The notes beneath the pieces were generated by a model. The model did not search any database and was not told the origin of the DNA. It saw only the letters and a program-made list of their open reading frames with translations. From assembly GCA_023678885.1 (NCBI GenBank), contig CM042996.1:6444602-6508601 (forward strand): 64,000 bases of DNA. Reading direction: 5' to 3'. Positions 47,259 through 59,008 of the stretch are shown one piece after another; positions within the stretch are counted from its first letter, which is position 1; each line of letters begins with the position of its first letter. Source of the DNA: Pogostemon cablin (taxonomy: Eukaryota; Streptophyta; Magnoliopsida; Lamiales; Lamiaceae). Made by a program: the position numbers and the translations under genes.

Positions 47259-48189
47259 TCCAAACATAAATATCTGCAACATGAACTCCAATAGATATAA
47301 GAGTTATATGTCTCATGACTAGATGTAACTAATGTTATATGTTTCATGACTAGATGTAACTAATCTCTTGATTGGAGGGTGGTGTTTGGGTGTGGTTGAG
47401 GGGTGAGGATATGTAGATGGTGGGGGTGGTTTCTTTATTCTTAGGTGGTGGGGGTGATAGAGGAAGGGTGATTTCTTTCTTCTAGGTGTTCGGAGTGACA
47501 AAGTGATAGAATAGTCAAAAAGTAATTTTTTTAAGTATAATTGATCTAAAATTTATTGGATATTGGTATTGATTGAAAAATTATGGTATTTTTTAAATTC
47601 TTCTTTATTAAAGTTATATTGAAGATTTGTTAAACCTAAATCTACACTAATCGAAATAAACATAATCTGCTGGCATGAGAAGCGTAATTTTCTGTTGGTT
47701 ACTATAAAAACTTCTAACACTTTTGATAGAATTTTAAGTATGTGACATGATTTGGTTTATGATGAAAATATTTTATGCTTAACTTGAAAATTCTTATTGA
47801 TTTAGTGAATGAAATTGTATTGTTGCATGAATTATAAATTGTAAGATATCCTTGAGATTATTTTATACCTAGCTAGTGACTTTTATCAACATTGAGTACT
47901 TAAATTTTTAAACACCACCTCTATATACAGTACTTCTTAAACCATATAAATTCTCAATCACCTATCAACCATATAGTGTTTCTCCTCATGTAGTACTTCT
48001 ATTTTTTTTCTCCCTTTCTGTATTATCACTCATTTCTTTTCTCACTTTAATTAATACAACTGCCTTATACATATAATCATCTACCTATTACTTGATTTAG
48101 TATAAAGTTAAAACATACCAAATTAAAATCCAAAACAAACATGCATTACTGCATAATTTATTTAATTTACATAAACCCAAAACAAGTAC
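47259..48189. other. AT-rich DNA including copy 2 of the local duplication
   Basis: 47333-47428 is the direct-repeat partner of 29776-29870, and 47301-47364 contains a 33-bp tandem repeat (TATGT-TCATGACTAGATG). No gene is seen from 47430 to 48189. Confidence 0.55.
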
Positions 48190-48432
48190 TCGCCGCGTCC
48201 CGCAAATAATGTTATGTTTACTTTTTGCATGGAGATTAAATAACACTTGTATTTTAATGTGCAGTGCGTTGAGAGATATAATATTTTAACTTTGTAATGT
48301 GGTTAGGTGTATTAGTATTGTGTGGGCCCATAGAGATATGTTAATTGTTTTATGTGAGTTTCATCTATAAAAAATGAAATGTAACAATATTCATGAGACA
48401 TTCTATTTAATAAAACAAAAAAATATTCGTAG
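48190..48432. mobile_element. Stowaway MITE fragment, interrupted by the next element
   Basis: CTCGCCGCGTCCCGC is a diverged terminal repeat. The following bases (GTTTACTTTTTGCATGGAG..., GTATTAGTATTGTGTGGGCCCATA) align with the MITE at 62199-62453. The right half is missing; the sequence is interrupted at 48432. Confidence 0.6.
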
Positions 48433-48786
48433 CACTAAAAAAACTGTTTTTTACCAACTGTATATTTCGTTGGTAAAATTCTTAATTTCGGTTTACCAAC
48501 TGATTAGGAACGAATTCGTTGGTAAACTTCTGTTGATAAAGTGGTGGTTGGAAATTTTTTTAGCAACGAAAATTCAATTCCGTTTGTAAATAATTCAATT
48601 GATAATTTATATAATAATTCTCTTGATAATCCATTGGTAATTATCGATATATTTAAATTCGTTGGTAAAATATATAATAAATTTGTTAGTATTCCGTTAT
48701 TAAAAGAAAATTATTATTTTTATTGTCAATCAATTGGTAATTATCCGTTAGTAAATTTCCTAGCTAAAAAATATTTTTTTTAAGTG
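48433..48786. mobile_element. Small CACTA-like element with dense TTACCAA/TTGGTAA motifs
   Basis: Begins CACTAAAAAAACTG, ends TTTTTTTTAAGTG. Read inward both start CACT. Between them TTACCAAC and GTTGGTAA variants occur many times, like the subterminal motifs of plant CACTA elements. No transposase. The three bases flanking the ends do not match, so the right end may be off by a few bases. Confidence 0.55.
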
Positions 48787-49821
48787 TGTGATAAAGGGAA
48801 CATAAAGGCTCAATAAGACGTAGAACAGTGGGTGCATATTTCCCTAAAAAAAATATAAAAAATATTCAGATGAGATCTATCGATTTACCCATATATTCCT
48901 TGCACGACACCACGAAATAGTTTTCTCATCCTTAACTTTTAAACCAACACAAATTGATACACCACTTCATTGATGTAATATTACTTGAAAGACAAGCTAT
49001 ATCATTTCACACAACATATAAAAGGTTAAAATGCAGTTGACTTCTGCTCGTTTTCAGATCCCAATTTGCTGATTCCGACATCCTCTCAAGGTGCAAAAAA
49101 TAGAGATATATTTATTTATTAATTAAGCCTGATGTGAAAATAAATTGTTTGGAATTGATTTATGTTGACTGTTGTTAATTTCCAGCGTGTTAATCTAAGT
49201 CGAAATTACAGCAGTATGAAGATCAAGTTTCATCCCCGGATCAACCGCTTGTTCTCATGCACCGGTACGATCTTCTTCTCTCCCTCTTCGTCTCCTTTTC
49301 AGTTATGTAGTACAATTAAAATTTTCACGAATACTATAGAATTGTGTAAGTACGTCTCATGTAAAGAATTACGTGAGACGAATATGTGAAACAGATAAAA
49401 AGTAATAACATTATTAGTGAAAAGTGATATTAATTGATGAAAAGTGATAATAGTGAGTAAAATATTTCATAATTTATACTATAAATAAAAAGTAATATAA
49501 CATTTTATAGCGAAAATGATAACTAATTACAAGCGTAAAACGATATCATCTTGTTAGGTTGCTCATTTGTTTTCAATTTTTTAACGTTATAAAAGTCAAA
49601 ACAACTAATATCCTCACCTCACTGTATTTATAAAAATATCATTTTTATTTAAAACATCTAACATATTTGAGGTGTTTAGTTCATACGGAGTATTAAATTA
49701 ATATTTCTCTATATGTATTTGCACAGTAATTGCATTATATATAGGATTATTAATACTCTTAAGTCCTTAACAAAAAAATCACTCATAGGTACACACTTTT
49801 ACCCTAAATTACTATGAGATA

Positions 49822-50371
49822 TTCCCTCTATTTCACAATAAGGAGTGCATTTTTCCATTTTCATCCGTCCCAACACAAGATGTGCATTTTCATTTTTAGT
49901 AAATAGAACCCACACAAAACAATTAATATATCTCTATGGGATCCACACACCATACTAATACACCTACCAACTATACATTAAAATATTATTTTTCTCACCT
50001 CAACTACCCCCAACAACCCATTAAATATTACTCCCTTCGTCCCATAAAACCTTTCACATTTTTCTCATTTGTTTGTCCCACAAAACATTTCACACCCCAA
50101 AAAAGGAAACATCACTTTATCTAATAACATCAAAAGTTCCTTTAATTTCAAATTTTTCACTCCTTTTTCACGCACATATCATTACTTTATATTTTTTTAT
50201 TATCTAAAAATACCACAATACCCTCCAAAGTGAATAAAGTGGGTCAAAAAATGCACATTTTCTTAAACAACATGGAACAGTAAACGTGAAAAGTATTATG
50301 GGACAGAGGGAGCATATCCCTTAATCTACGTGCCAAAAAGAAACACACCTCTTGTTGTGGGACGGAGGGAT
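49822..50371. mobile_element. Stowaway MITE in the UPF0496 intron, split by another MITE
   Basis: Left end TTCCCTCTATTTCACAATAAGG and right end TTGTGGGACGGAGGGA, with TA on each side. The middle is occupied by the 282-bp MITE at 50031-50312. The two outer parts together resemble a standard Stowaway copy (CCACACACCATACTAATACACC on the left part, CTTAATCTACGTGCC on the right). Confidence 0.8.
50031..50312 (+). mobile_element. Nested Stowaway MITE, 282 bp (family 1, copy 1)
   Basis: CTCCCTTCGTCCCATAAAACC at the left and TATTATGGGACAGAGGGAG at the right. It matches 52466-52747 in reverse complement over its full length (both 282 bp) with about 10% differences by eye. Target TA is intact on the left; the right side reads CA. 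Confidence 0.85.
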
Positions 50372-50379
50372 TACAATGA

Positions 50380-50855
50380 ATTCAAATAATTACTCTCACA
50401 TACAAAATATTAAAGTAAAATACCAAATATAACCTACATTTTTAAACCACAAACCCTACCCCTCACCCACCCACCCACTGCCAGACTGCCGCAGGCCGGT
50501 CGCCGGACCACCGCGGCCGGTCACCGAACATCCGCCGCCGGCTGCCGAACCTCCGCCGGAACTTAAAATGTGCAAAAACAAAATTGTGCAAACCAAATTT
50601 GTGCAAACACATAGGTGTATTTATGGTATCACAATTATAATTGTATAGTTATGAATATTAGTACTTTGAGTCATGTAGTTTATAGCAATTATGCATTATT
50701 TTATGTATCCAATAGTAAGTGACCCATAAAAAATAGGGAGCTTGATGAAACACTTTTTAAATAGGTGAGTACAATACCTTTAAAATTAATAAAAATTTAA
50801 GAAAAATTTTATACTCATATTATTAATCACATTCTCAAATTTTATTAATCATATA
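50380..50855. other. Intron sequence with a GC-rich spot
   Basis: Mostly AT-rich UPF0496 intron. At 50457-50570 there is a local GC-rich stretch with repeated GCCGGTC and CCGCCGGA motifs, unlike its surroundings. No gene. Confidence 0.4.
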
Positions 50856-50933
50856 CTCCCTCCGTCCCAGGTAATGAGGGCCAGAAACCTTATGTTTAAC
50901 ATAAAGTCTCTGGCCCTCTTAATCTGGTACGAG
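50856..50933. mobile_element. 78-bp Stowaway-like hairpin element
   Basis: Starts CTCCCTCCGTCCCAG after TA, ends ...TGGTACGAG before TA. GAGGGCCAGAAACCTTATGTT and its near-perfect inverted copy form a roughly 21-bp stem at 50876-50919. It lies in the intron 97 bp before exon 2 of the UPF0496 gene. Confidence 0.75.
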
Positions 50934-52149
50934 TATTATCATAATTTTTTAGAAAAGTGGTTACCTGTAACTAATTTATATTGATGTATCTAACCTAAAA
51001 TTTTCTTTTTGTTTGTGTCTAATAATTCAGTGACCCAATTAGAGGATCCAGACCCGGAAAATTTAAACCTTCGTGAAGAGTATGCTAAAGCATTTCGAAC
51101 CGAATCTTATAATGATTTTTGGACCCATGTTCTTGCTTTGAATAAAGGCCACCTCACCACTCATAGAAGCCTCGGCTCCACCACGGCGACTCGGATCCCG
51201 TCCTATAGACTCTTTGCCGAGAATCTATTGGATCCGATCAAGCCGCCGTGACCCGGATATTGAGTTCGGTTCCAACCCATCCAAAAATTTCGTCACTCTT
51301 GATTGATTATTTTTCCAATACATCCGATGCTTCTCATCTATGTGCATTACTCCTCAAAGATATTGATCATATGAGAAGAAAATATAGATCCCTTAAAGAT
51401 CCATTCGAGCACACTAAAATCGAGAACTTACCCGTAGTTGTGACCCGAATAACCATATTCTCGAAATTCAACCCGTTTACCTCTTCAGCTCCGTCCATGA
51501 GCCGTTTCCAAGCCGTGCAGAGCAGTTGCTCCGGCTTGTTAAAACAGTTCGATTCACGCCGCGACAGGATGCAATCCAAAATCGGTCGGCTTAAGAAGCT
51601 CAAATGCGGCTCGGCTGTTTTTCTCGTGGCTGTAATGGCTTCGCTCGCAGTGATTGTTGTGGCTCACGCGTTTGTGATGCTGGTGGCTGCGCCGGGCTTG
51701 ATGGTGGCTTCGCTGGAGCTGATGTCGATGGAGAAGCTGGCTCGGTGGTTGGCTCAGCTGGACGTGGCGGCTAAAGGGACGTACATACTGATTAGAGACT
51801 TGGACAAGATAGGTCGGCTGGTGGCTCGGCTTAACAACGAGCTGGAACGTGTGGAGGCTCTGATTCAGCTGTGGGTGGAGAGAGGGGAGGATGGGCCCCA
51901 CGCCAGGGAGGAATTGGCTTCCCAGCTGAAGAAAAATAATGAAAGCTTCGTAGAACAGCTTAATGAGTTGGAAGAACATTTGTACTTGTGTTTTATGACC
52001 ATTAATAGAGCTAGAAATCTTGTGACTAAAGAAATTCTGAATTCTGGTAATTCTACCTTGAGTTCATCAAATTCTTTACCTAGCTAGTAAGTGACATAAA
52101 ATATATATAACCTGATTGATTATCAATGCAGCTTACAATAAATAAATAA

Positions 52150-52185
<36 letters not shown>

Positions 52186-52465
52186 TGATTGATTATTAAG
52201 TAAGCTTATAATAATTAAACTAAGTTAATAGCAAATCATATTTTAATGCATTAAGGAATGAATGTAAAAAAATTTAACACGTTCATAAAGAACAAATACG
52301 TTACGGATTAAAATTATTACAAATTGTGAGCGAGAAAATTAATTTCATATACTTAAGTGCATGGATATCAATTCATATCTTTTAAGTAATCATTCTAATC
52401 AAACCTTATTATAAAGGGTACAAATAAGTAAAAAATAACCTCACTAGAGTTTGAGATGAATACTA

Positions 52466-52747
52466 CTCCTTCCGTCCTATAATACTTTTCATATTTACTG
52501 TTCCACGTTGTTTAAGAAAATGTGCACTTTTTGATCAACTTTATTGACTTTGGAGGGTATTGTGGTATTTTTAGATAATAAAAAAGTATAAAGTAATGAT
52601 ATGTGTGTGAAAAATGAGTGACAAATTTGAAATTAAATGAACTTTTGAGGTTATTAAATAAAGTTATGTTTCCTTTTTTGGGGTGTGAAAGGTTTTGTAG
52701 AACAAACAAATGAGGAAAGTGTGAAAGAATTTATGGGACGGAGGGAG
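52466..52747 (-). mobile_element. Stowaway MITE, 282 bp (family 1, copy 2, inverted)
   Basis: CTCCTTCCGTCCTATAATAC at the left, AATTTATGGGACGGAGGGAG at the right, TA on both sides. It is the inverted relative of 50031-50312; the two flank exon 2 of the UPF0496 gene. A (TA)n tract starts directly at its right TA. Confidence 0.88.
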
Positions 52748-52750
<3 letters not shown>

Positions 52751-52811
<61 letters not shown>

Positions 52812-53187
52812 TGAATAATTTTTCAACATTAATCAGGAATTTTTTTTAATAGCTAGACAACTTCTTTCTTTAATGTAAAAAATTTACGATAAATTATAAC
52901 TTTTGAATTTTAATAATATGATATTTAACTAAATCATGTGAAAAATTAATATATATGCATATATTCTAATATTTTTGAAAGAATTTTAACTTGTATATTT
53001 TTAATGTTACCTTATAACATAATGGATATTATTTATTATTCCCTACGTCTAATTTTGTCTATTTGCTGTATATTTATATAATTGATAGTATTTTATTTTT
53101 TGTTGTATTTAAGTGCAATTAATGATATAAAGTAAATAAATCATGATAAGTGTATAGGAGAAAAAAAAAAGATATTCATATATTATT
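52751..53187. other. TA tract and AT-rich spacer
   Basis: (TA)n to 52805, then AT-rich DNA. TTCCCTACGTCTAATTTTGTC at 53040 looks like a lone Stowaway left terminus. No gene. Confidence 0.5.
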
Positions 53188-53194
53188 TTAAGGC

Positions 53195-53552
53195 TAATTA
53201 TACTGTGCACCCGAGTGCACCCTAAGATAGGGTGCGCCCACTTTAAAAAACTTATACAAATATAAATAAAAATATTTACAATTATGAACAAAAATGTATA
53301 CAATTTAATTGTTAGATTTCAAATCAAAAATTGAGTGTAAAAAAATATACAATTATTAAAAAACATGTATATACTATTGAATAAAAAGTTATACATATAT
53401 GGATGCTAGTTTTTTTTAATGAAAAACTTAGTGTGAAAAAAATATACAATTATTAAGAAACACGTATACAAAATAGAATAACATGTAGGAATATACAAAA
53501 TGGAATAAAAAGTTATACACATATGGTGCACCCTTGCACCCGGGTCAATTGA
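53195..53552. mobile_element. Probable MITE with GTGCACCC-type inverted ends
   Basis: TGTGCACCCGAGTGCACCCT at about 53200 is mirrored by GGTGCACCCTTGCACCCGGG at about 53525. Between them, motifs such as ATATACAATTATTAA and GTTATACA-ATATGG recur. The ends resemble the GTGCGCCCGGGCGCAC ends of the Mutator-like MITEs at 59.6-63.0 kb. A clear target duplication was not found. Confidence 0.45.
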
Positions 53553-55050
53553 AATCAACTCTTATTTATAAAAGGAAAATATTAAATAAGAAAAATAATT
53601 GAAAGTAAATAAAGAAAATATATAAAAATAAATTCAAAATTTTAAAAAATTAAAAAGGACAAAAAGAATTTACTCAAACATCAATATTATTCATATTTCG
53701 AAAAAATAATACTATAACGCATTTCCGTGATCATCAGAAAAGTAACCATGGTAACTCTTTATATTTATTTACTATTTAACTCTGGTTTTTAAACGTATCC
53801 CCTCCAACTCCAATTAATTCAAGGTGAAATAAAATTATTCTGAGATATAGTAAGATGGAGACTTGGAGTGGCAGCATAAAATGTGGTAATGGACGGACCT
53901 TAGGAAGGAGTGGTGATGGACTTTGAATCTGACGTAAGTGGACAGGATCTAATATTCTGGGGCCCAATATTGGAAATTCTGGGAGATTGCAACGAGGGGA
54001 GATGGACTTTGAAGCTGATGCATTAAGGAAGATGGAGATTAAATGGTGGGCTGAAAATTCTGCTATTAATTTGATTTTTTTTTTTCATTCTATGATAGTA
54101 AGATTTACATTATGAATATAGTAAATGAAGTTCATACAAAACAATAAATATATCTCCATAGAGACCCACACACAACACTAATACAACTATTCATTATATT
54201 ATCAGATATATCAGACTCGAGTTTGGCTCGATAAGTTATTTGAACTTTAATATTCGGGCTCGATTCAGCTCATTTAACTTAAAAAATGAGATTTAACGAA
54301 TATTTTATCGAATCGAGATCAGATCACAGATAACTTAGTTACGTTCCTATTAATCTTGCGGACTTAAGAATGTTCCAAGGAGATTATATATATCCACTAA
54401 ACCTTCGCCATCTTTACTCTTCAAGAAGCTTCTATCACCTCCACCCTCCCATGATTTAAATATTTTTCTTTCTAAATTATTCTAGAAAGTTCGTTTCAAT
54501 AACATTAATATACAATTCCAAAGACCAATTAATTTAATAAATAGAAAAAAAACCATGTAAAGAGATGGAGAGATTCCTCATAGATAATTCTAAGAAGAAT
54601 AATTAAAGTAGGAAATTTCTTTTGCTAATTCATTGTAGAACTATCCAAGGTTATAGTATCACCGCTCTTTACTAAATCACTATAAATAGGATACTAAGTA
54701 ATAAAATGAGAAAGAGTGAGAGCAAAATATAGTGTTTTGAGCAATATTTTAAAAAGATTTGAGTGATCAATAAAATTATTATAGTATCGTAATAATACAT
54801 GGAATAAATTAAAGTCGAATTTGTATAATATTATACTCTTACAATTACCAATAATCTTAAGTTTAATATTAAATTATATGTACAAAATTAAACAATTATA
54901 GTATCTACTTCATATTATTAAAATTTTAATTATTAATAGTTAGTTGAAAAATAAAAAATAGTTGAAATTGTAATTAGTAATAGTTAATTGAAAAATAAAA
55001 AGAAAAAATAGTTGAAAAACAACAAATTCATGAGATCAACCTAAACAATA
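53553..55050. other. AT-rich intergenic DNA
   Basis: No gene is seen. GATGGACTTTGAA-CTGA occurs twice at about 53910-54020. A stretch around 54160-54190 resembles the inner part of a Stowaway MITE without termini. Confidence 0.45.
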
Positions 55051-55486
55051 CTCCCTCATGTTTTTTTTATAAGTCGTTTTAGAGTTGTGCACAAGAATTA
55101 ACTAAAAATTTTTACCCAAATTATCCCTAATTAATGATAATAGATAGAAATAAAATTTTACATTATTATTACATTGAAAGACTCACCGTTCCTAAAATTA
55201 AATTCATCTCCCACCAAGAACTATTAATTATTCTCCCACCCAGAAACTAGTATGGCGGCAAAAAAACCAAAATATATGGAGGGATTTTAATTAACATTGG
55301 AGCCAAAATAAAATTGACATCTCCCACCAAAAATCAAAACTAATATAGTGGCAAAAAATTAAAATAAATGGAGGGATTTCAATTTACATTGGAGCCAAAA
55401 AATTTTGTAAAATTGTAAAAGATTGACTACTGATTGTTTTATAAATCACAACAGTTCTGAAATAATCTTTACATTCTCCTTCATAT

Positions 55487-58193
55487 ATGGATTCTAAATT
55501 TATTATAGATTTGAATCAATCCCCTCCAAACTTGGATTCAAATTTTATAATAGATTTGAATCAACCTCTCCCATATAATGAACATGAATTACACAACCAA
55601 GAAACAGAAATTCCAATTTGTGTAATGTCGTCTTTGCAGAAAATATCATAATCCAGATAAATGAAAATAATGGGATTGAATATCCTATTTTAGAATTAGA
55701 TATACGTGAACCCGTGGAAGAAAATGATGAAACATCTTCAGAAGATTCAAATTTGGAGGAGATAGTTGAGGTAGAATATAAATCGAGTGGGGTGGAGATG
55801 TTCGAACAAAGATCAAGATTGGAGGAGGAGACTGCAAAGGTGACAGATGTACCAGAAACATTAAGGGAAAACACATCTAGACGAACAATGCAAGGTATGA
55901 TTTTTTTTCAATATGCAAAAATTTATATCACCATGGATATGAATGAACATTTTTTTGTTTGTGAAATTATACAGAAACAATGGTTAGAGAAAACACATCC
56001 ACAGAAAACATCAACGAACAACCAACAACAAAAGGTATATTTTTTTCTTTTTAGTTTTTTAAATTAACGATATGATTGAATATGATTTGTGAAACAAATT
56101 GCGTAAAAAGTAGGATTATAAGTACAGAGACCTTGATGAATATGATGTGTGAAACTTTTATTGTAAAAGTATGGATTATATTGAATTTTTTTTAAAAAAG
56201 ATCATACATTGCATACGGTTACTGTTTAAAAAAAAGAATATGCTATTATTCTGTTATGGTTGATAAATTGAAATTTTTAATATGCTTAAAGGTAGAATTA
56301 TAAATATTCCATACATAAAACGTACATAAATAATTCACATTCTAACTACAAGCATACATAATTACCTACGTGTAATAGATAATATGATAAAATCTTCCAA
56401 TGTCCTCTGTCTATCAATATTTGTTGCTTTCTAACTATGTTAATGGTATTTGTATTCTATTTTTTCTTAAACATCTATTTTTTCTATGTGCTTCCTGTTT
56501 TATTATTATGTATTGTTGCGGATTAGAGTATGAAACTTATTTCACATTTGTTTTAAAAAAGGATAATTAAAAAATTTACCTATAAACATTGTAAATTCAT
56601 ACAATATCCATCAACATTGTAATTAATTACTTTTACTTAAAATATCAACAAAATTTTATAAACAATCAAGAAATATGAAAAATTATCAATATTTGGAGTT
56701 TTCAAATTTTGATATTTTTAAAAATTAGGAGGAATTTGATATTTTTATTAACTTGAAAATTTCTATTGTTGTAGTATTATATTAAAAAAATAAAATTTCA
56801 TTAATTTTAATAAGTTCTAATCATTTCCTTAAGATTTGCATAAAAATAATTTATTTTTAATGGAATTTATTTATGTTATTTTAAATAGGCATTGTTCGAG
56901 AAAGAAAAAGAAAAGTTGTAATTGATGTTGAACGATGGGCAGTTTACCGTGCTTTATTGGAAAAAAATGTCAATGGTAAATTGAAGAAGAACGTCAAAAA
57001 AGAGGTACAAAGTATGTTCAATATTAAAAATGTGCGTACAGTACAAAGAATTTGAGAAATTCATAAAAGGACAACTCTAGGCACAGATGTGCATGTTTCG
57101 TCAAGAAAGAGAAGAAATTGTGGTCGTAAACGAGTTGAGGTTGATTTAAGTCGTGTGCAAGAAATAGAATTACATCAACGAACAATATTGACATCTCTTT
57201 CAGAAGCTTTAGGAGTGAGCTACTCAAAATTGTTTAGGCTTCTTAAGCAAGGTGTACTCCGTTGTCATTCAAATTCCATTAAACCGCATCTGAAAAAAGA
57301 AAATAAAATAACTCGACTAGAGTTCTGTTTGTCGATGCTTGATGAAAGCACATCGCCAAATGAATTTAAGTTTAAGAGGATGTATAAATACGTGCACATG
57401 GATGAGAAATGGTTTTATATGACCAAAAAGGATCAAACATATTACTTACTTGATACTGAGAAAGATCCTGATCGGGCATGTGAAAGTAAAAATTTTATTG
57501 CCAAAGTGATGTTTTTAGCTGCCACAGCTCGTCACAGATTTGATAATCAAGGAAAAGTGACTTTTCAAGGTAAAATTGGATGTTGGCCATTTATCACTGA
57601 ACAACCAACTCAAAGAAGTAGTAGAAATAGACATGCGGGTACTATCGAGATGAAGGCCATTACTTCTGTGAAGAGGGAGACTATTAAAACATTTTTAATT
57701 GAAAAAGTGATTCCAGCCATTGTTGAAAAGTGGCCAAGATCATAGCAAAAAGAAACTATTTTCATCCAACAAGATAATGCTAGGACACATATTCCACCTA
57801 GTGACCCTGATTTTCTTGCTTTGCTGCGGTCTTACAAGTGGGTTTGACATTCGGTTGATTTGTCAATCCCCTAATTCTCCTGATTTCAATATACTGGACC
57901 TAGGATTTTTTAGAGCTATACAATCATTGCAACAAAAAATGCGTGCAAAAACTATCCCTGAGCTTGTTTGTGCAGTAGAGAAAGCATTCAACGATTATTC
58001 GCCTATTAAACTAAATTATGTGTCGTTAACGTTACAACTTTGTATGAAAGAAGCCATAAAATTAGAAGGAGGAAATTGATATAAAATTCCTCACATAAAT
58101 AAACAGTGGCTTCAGAGGATAGGCTGCCTTCCAACACAGATTTCATGTGACTCTGAATTAGTACAAGCAACCAAAGACTTGGTAGCAAATTGA
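55487..58193 (+). pseudogene. Mariner-like transposase, three exons, degenerate
   Basis: Transposase cuts and joins element DNA at TA sites. Exon 1 is 55487-55894 (starts MDSKFIIDLNQS; a frameshift near 55620; acidic middle). Exon 2 is 55975-56034. Exon 3 is 56889-58193; splice phases agree at both junctions. Exon 3 has REGULAR plant-MLE blocks: ERKRKVVIDVERWAVYRALL, GRKRVEVDLSRVQEI, YVHMDEKWFYMTK (first catalytic Asp), IFIQQDNARTH (second), NSPDFNILDLGFF (third) and AIQSLQQKM, fitting the plant DD39D class. Stops at about 57052-57054 (TGA where Trp is expected), 57743-57745 and 58077-58079, and a frameshift near 57846, inactivate it. All three catalytic aspartates are still encoded. Confidence 0.85.
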
Positions 58194-58629
58194 TTTGGTA
58201 AGTTAATAACCTAACAACTTATTTTATTTGATGCGTTAGTAACTTAGTATATTAAATTTGATTTTTTTTTCTTTTTGTTTTTGCAGGTTCATCGATTTGG
58301 GATGGAAACATATGGGTGAATATGATCCTCATTATTGTTTAAATATTGTCTTTTTGTTTGTTTATTCTTATAATACCGAGATATTTATTTTACTGTTAAT
58401 GGATCTTCTTTTTTAAACGTTATTAGGAAAAAAAATTAAACTGAGTTTTGAAACATTACTCTTGCAAATGCAAATTAACAATAATATCAATACAATGATA
58501 AAACCAATAGAAATGATACTTTTCACAAAATTAAATGTTAATTTTAACACAATAATATTAATACAATGATAAAACCAATAGAATGATACTTTTCACAAAA
58601 TTAAACGTTAATTTTAACGTTAAGTTCAT

Positions 58630-59008
58630 CTATTTTTTATCAAACAACTTTGTTAGGTAAATCTTTAGAATTTGTGTTGCGATGTCTTCTTTCTCTTCTT
58701 CTTCCACCTTAGACCCCTCTCCAATTTTAACCATCTTCTTGGTAAACTTTTGCTCACTTTCATTCTTCATTTTGTACTTCTGTTTTGCACATTTACGTAG
58801 AAGATTGGTGAGCATCATCACCTTCATCGGAATCTTGTACGTATAAACTAGATGACTCTAGTGCTATACTTTCATCTGACTGTAGTGCTCTACTGATTTC
58901 CAAAGCAATACTTTCAGCTTTTTTCAAAGACAATTTTGCCTCCTTAATAGGATCTTTCATGGCTTCAAAAGTATCCAAATCTAATTTTACCTTATCATTA
59001 TCATTCAT
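58630..59008 (-). pseudogene. Second coding-like region of the mariner-like element, opposite strand
   Basis: Two overlapping frames cover 126 codons: 59008-58793 (MNDNDKVKLDLDTFEAMKD, KEAKLSLKKAESIALEIS, acidic end DSDEGDD) and 58827-58630 (LLRKCAKQKYKMKNESEQK, then EEEEKEDIATQILKIYLTK, ending FDKK-stop). A one-base frame change in 58793-58827 would join them. Charged, helical, coiled-coil-like; no known domain. It converges tail to tail with transposase inside the same TIR pair, so it may be an accessory gene of this element or a captured host fragment. Confidence 0.45.

Larger units (their letters stand above)
49216..52087 (+). pseudogene. UPF0496 family gene, two exons, with a one-base frameshift in exon 2
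   Basis: UPF0496 proteins are plant membrane-associated proteins of unclear function. Exon 1 is 49216-49264 (MKIKFHPRINRLFSCT plus one base, donor CCG|GTACGA); an in-frame ATG also exists at 49162. The intron is 49265-51030, with MITEs inside and acceptor AATAATTCAG. Exon 2 is 51031-52087: NLREEYAKAFRTESYNDFW, SYRLFAENLLDP, then a frame change, VTRILSSVPTHPKISSLLIDY, a hydrophobic pair of segments (SAVFLVAVMASLAVIVVAHAF, then VMLVAAPGLMVASLEL) and a coiled-coil-like C-terminus. At 51231-51236 GATCCGATC lacks one C relative to the GAT CCC GAT frame expected from family members; reading stops at 51249-51251. The rest is intact (about 280 codons), so this is a recent mutation or a sequencing error. 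The length would be about 370 residues, normal for the family. Confidence 0.82.

Noticed and set aside
51554..51979. Minus-strand 141-codon frame inside the UPF0496 gene
   Set aside because: Shadow of the GC-rich coding exon; the plus frame matches the family.
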